Shown here: positions 62,498 through 64,000 of the stretch, piece by piece
How the letters are laid out: the number at the start of each line of letters is the position of its first letter
Position numbering within the stretch: position 1 is the stretch's first letter
DNA from: Deltaproteobacteria bacterium
GTDB taxonomy: Bacteria > Desulfobacterota > Desulfuromonadia > Desulfuromonadales > Geopsychrobacteraceae
Direction: 5' to 3'
DNA length: 64,000 nt
Assembly: GCA_018399135.1 (NCBI GenBank)
Contig: JAGYPB010000006.1
Span: 1-64,000 of the forward strand
Made by a program: the position numbers and the translations under genes
Notes under the pieces: model-generated
Database searches by the model: none
The model's input: only the letters and a program-made list of their open reading frames with translations
What the model was told of the DNA's origin: nothing

Positions 62498-63436
62498 TCA
62501 AACTTTCAGTGACCCGATCAGCTCATTAATATCATCGACCCCCTCCGCCAGACAGAAGGTTTCCAGGTCTGCAATAATCGTTGCCATGGCATTCGGGTCA
62601 ACAAAGTTGGCGGTACCAACCTGCACCGCTGTTGCCCCGACAATCAGAAATTCCAGGGCGTCCATAGCGCGAGAAATACCACCGATACCAATCACCGGAA
62701 CCTTCACCGCCTGCACCACCTGATGCACCAGACGCACAGCAATGGGGCGGATAGCCGGGCCCGACAGGCCACCAATGGTGTTAGCCAGGCGCGGCCGCCG
62801 GGTTTTTACATCCACTGCCATTCCGGTAAGGGTGTTGATCAGACTGATGGCATCGGCGCCAGCTTCCTCAACAGCACGGGCGGTCACCTGAATATCGGTG
62901 ACATTAGGTGTTAATTTGACAATCAGCGGTTTGCTGGTTTTTTTACGCACCGCAGCAACAGTAGCAAAAGCGGCTTTGGGATCCGTCCCGAAAACAATGC
63001 CACCATGCTTGACATTGGGGCAGGAAATATTCATCTCCAGACCGGCAACGCCAGGCAGCTCATCAAGACGGGCAGCAACCTCGCCGTATTCTTCCTGGGT
63101 GTTACCGAAAAAATTCACAATGACCGGGGTATCAAACTGTTTCAGAAATGGCATTTTCTGATAGATAAAATGCTCAATGCCAACATTCTGCAGACCAATC
63201 GCGTTAAGCATGCCTCCAACGGTTTCACAAACCCGCGGCGTATTGTTGCCGGCCTTGGGATGAAGGGAAAGCCCTTTAGTAACAATAGCTCCGAGAGAAT
63301 TTAAATCCAGATAAGGCGCATATTCTTCCCCGTACCCGAAAGTACCGGATGCCGGCATAATCGGATTTTTCAACCTGATGCCGGCAATATCAACCTGCAG
63401 ATGAACAGTTTTATCGATCTTCTCTCTTCTTTTCAT
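62498..63436 (-). CDS. pyrD: Dihydroorotate dehydrogenase B, catalytic subunit
   Basis: FMN enzyme of 312 residues that oxidises dihydroorotate to orotate in pyrimidine synthesis. The class 1B pattern is clear: KNPIMPASGTFGYGEEY, NAIGLQNVG, NISCPNVKHGG with the active-site Cys, KLTPNV, NTLTGM and IGIGGISRAMDALEFLIVGA. Class 1B enzymes pass electrons to NAD via PyrK, whose gene lies directly upstream with an ATGA overlap. The element at 62349 follows the stop directly. Confidence 0.96.
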   Translation of the reverse strand: MKRREKIDKTVHLQVDIAGIRLKNPIMPASGTFGYGEEYAPYLDLNSLGAIVTKGLSLHPKAGNNTPRVCETVGGMLNAIGLQNVGIEHFIYQKMPFLKQFDTPVIVNFFGNTQEEYGEVAARLDELPGVAGLEMNISCPNVKHGGIVFGTDPKAAFATVAAVRKKTSKPLIVKLTPNVTDIQVTARAVEEAGADAISLINTLTGMAVDVKTRRPRLANTIGGLSGPAIRPIAVRLVHQVVQAVKVPVIGIGGISRAMDALEFLIVGATAVQVGTANFVDPNAMATIIADLETFCLAEGVDDINELIGSLKV

Positions 63437-64000
63437 TGTTTATCTCCACAGCCACAGCCATCACCGTCGCTCACGTCACCACCGCTATCACAATCATTCC
63501 AGGCAAGATCACTGGCGTTGAAGACCGGCCCAACCTTGCAGGTGCACAGAAAATTAGGTTTTTCAGACGTATGTCCTTCCCCCTTGATCACGCAACCAAG
63601 GCATGCGCCAACGCCACAGGCCATTAACTCCTCCATGGAAACCTGCAACTGAACGCCTTTACTGCGACAAATTTTTTCTACGGCCCGGATCATCGGCATC
63701 GGGCCACAGGCAAAAACCCTGGCTTTTGGCTTTTGTTCCAGACGCTGTTCCAGAACATGGGTTACCAGACCCACATCACCAAGACTGCCATCTTCTGTCG
63801 AAACAAAGGTTTTTACGCCCAGACGCTCGAACTCTGTCACCATGATGATATCATCACGGCTGCGCCCTCCGATCAGCACCTCCGCCCGTGACGGATCAGC
63901 GATGCTCTCGGCCAGCATATATAAAGGCACCAGGCCGATACCGCCGCCAACCAACATACTGTCACCAGAAGTCAGGTTCAGGTCGAACCCGGCACCCAGG
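63433..64000 (-). CDS. pyrK: Dihydroorotate dehydrogenase electron transfer subunit, 3' part
   Basis: Incomplete gene that runs off the window's right edge; the frame is open to base 64000 (LGAGFDLNLTSGDSM precedes the in-frame Met at 63957). Visible are the end of the FAD domain, the NAD-binding domain (LVGGGIGLVPLYMLAE, ARVFACGPMPMIRAVE) and the 2Fe-2S-binding C-terminus with CGVGACLGC and a further Cys in FLCTCKVGP. It carries electrons from PyrD to NAD. Ends in a Gly/Asp/Cys-rich tail (DGDGCGCGDKQ), an unusual extension. Confidence 0.93.
   Translation of the reverse strand, partial: LGAGFDLNLTSGDSMLVGGGIGLVPLYMLAESIADPSRAEVLIGGRSRDDIIMVTEFERLGVKTFVSTEDGSLGDVGLVTHVLEQRLEQKPKARVFACGPMPMIRAVEKICRSKGVQLQVSMEELMACGVGACLGCVIKGEGHTSEKPNFLCTCKVGPVFNASDLAWNDCDSGGDVSDGDGCGCGDKQ

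Overview
The window looks like a chromosomal segment of a Desulfuromonadales-type bacterium (Desulfuromonas/Pelobacter/Geobacter relatives). This is inferred from gene content: a five-heme periplasmic c-type cytochrome, a PxxKW cysteine-rich protein, a large DHH-CBS-poly(A)-polymerase fusion, a CBS-containing family II pyrophosphatase, an NtrC-type two-component pair and an hfq-miaA-mutL cluster. Almost every gene is housekeeping or envelope biology. I see no rRNA, tRNA, CRISPR array, prophage or intact insertion sequence. The first and last genes are cut by the window edges.

Layout. 1-4.6 kb (+): the 3' end of a GGDEF gene, then a four-gene MCE/Mla lipid-transport operon. 4.7-8.4 kb: phosphohexomutase and a cysteine-cluster protein (-) diverge from an OFA-type transporter and a PxxKW protein (+). 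8.4-15.7 kb: TPR protein, glyoxalase, LpxH-like hydrolase, BrkB-like membrane protein, a catalytic/non-catalytic M16 peptidase pair and a patatin. 15.8-25.2 kb: purB, pentaheme cytochrome, a PFK with PPi-type active-site residues, NtrC-type regulator with its sensor kinase, and a polyprenyl diphosphate synthase. 25.2-31.8 kb is the most irregular part. It has a membrane-anchored HTH protein, an orphan promoter-terminator unit that looks like a small RNA, a CBS-pyrophosphatase, an ArsR regulator, a tautomerase, two small unknown proteins, a family 4 uracil-DNA glycosylase and a zinc phospholipase C. 31.9-64 kb is almost entirely minus strand and tightly packed: coaBC/MBL/YhaM-like/FAD dehydrogenase; usp; receiver protein; TPR lipoprotein; pfkB-mtnP-rlmN; ndk; rdgB-rph-amidase; DHH-LOG-copA; DUF512 radical SAM; hfq-miaA-mutL; ExeA-like ATPase and a long TPR protein; rluB-scpB-scpA-site-2 protease; tRNA nucleotidyltransferase fusion; pyrD-pyrK.

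The main unexpected signal is non-coding. A family of miniature elements is bounded by 13-bp terminal inverted repeats (GTAACTATTCAGC at one end, GCTGAACAGATAC at the other). Two of the long copies and one 37-bp copy are flanked by perfect 8-bp direct repeats. The GTAA tips and the 8-bp duplication recall IS66-family ends, so these are probably non-autonomous (MITE-like) derivatives. Four long copies (about 143-155 bp) and three short copies (32-64 bp) are present. They sit at gene ends, and one supplies the last ten codons and the stop of the BrkB-like gene. A second element type, with TGATG...TCGCAAAAA ends, occurs once complete and once truncated.

The other leading candidate is a 26.34-26.43 kb unit: a consensus TTGACA-16-TATAAT promoter followed about 25 nt after the predicted start by an intrinsic terminator whose loop carries CCUCCU. 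This is a plausible small RNA of about 60 nt with an anti-Shine-Dalgarno loop. A long MITE copy lies directly at its U-tract. Metabolically, the PPi-type PFK and the CBS-regulated pyrophosphatase suggest that pyrophosphate is an actively managed energy currency here.
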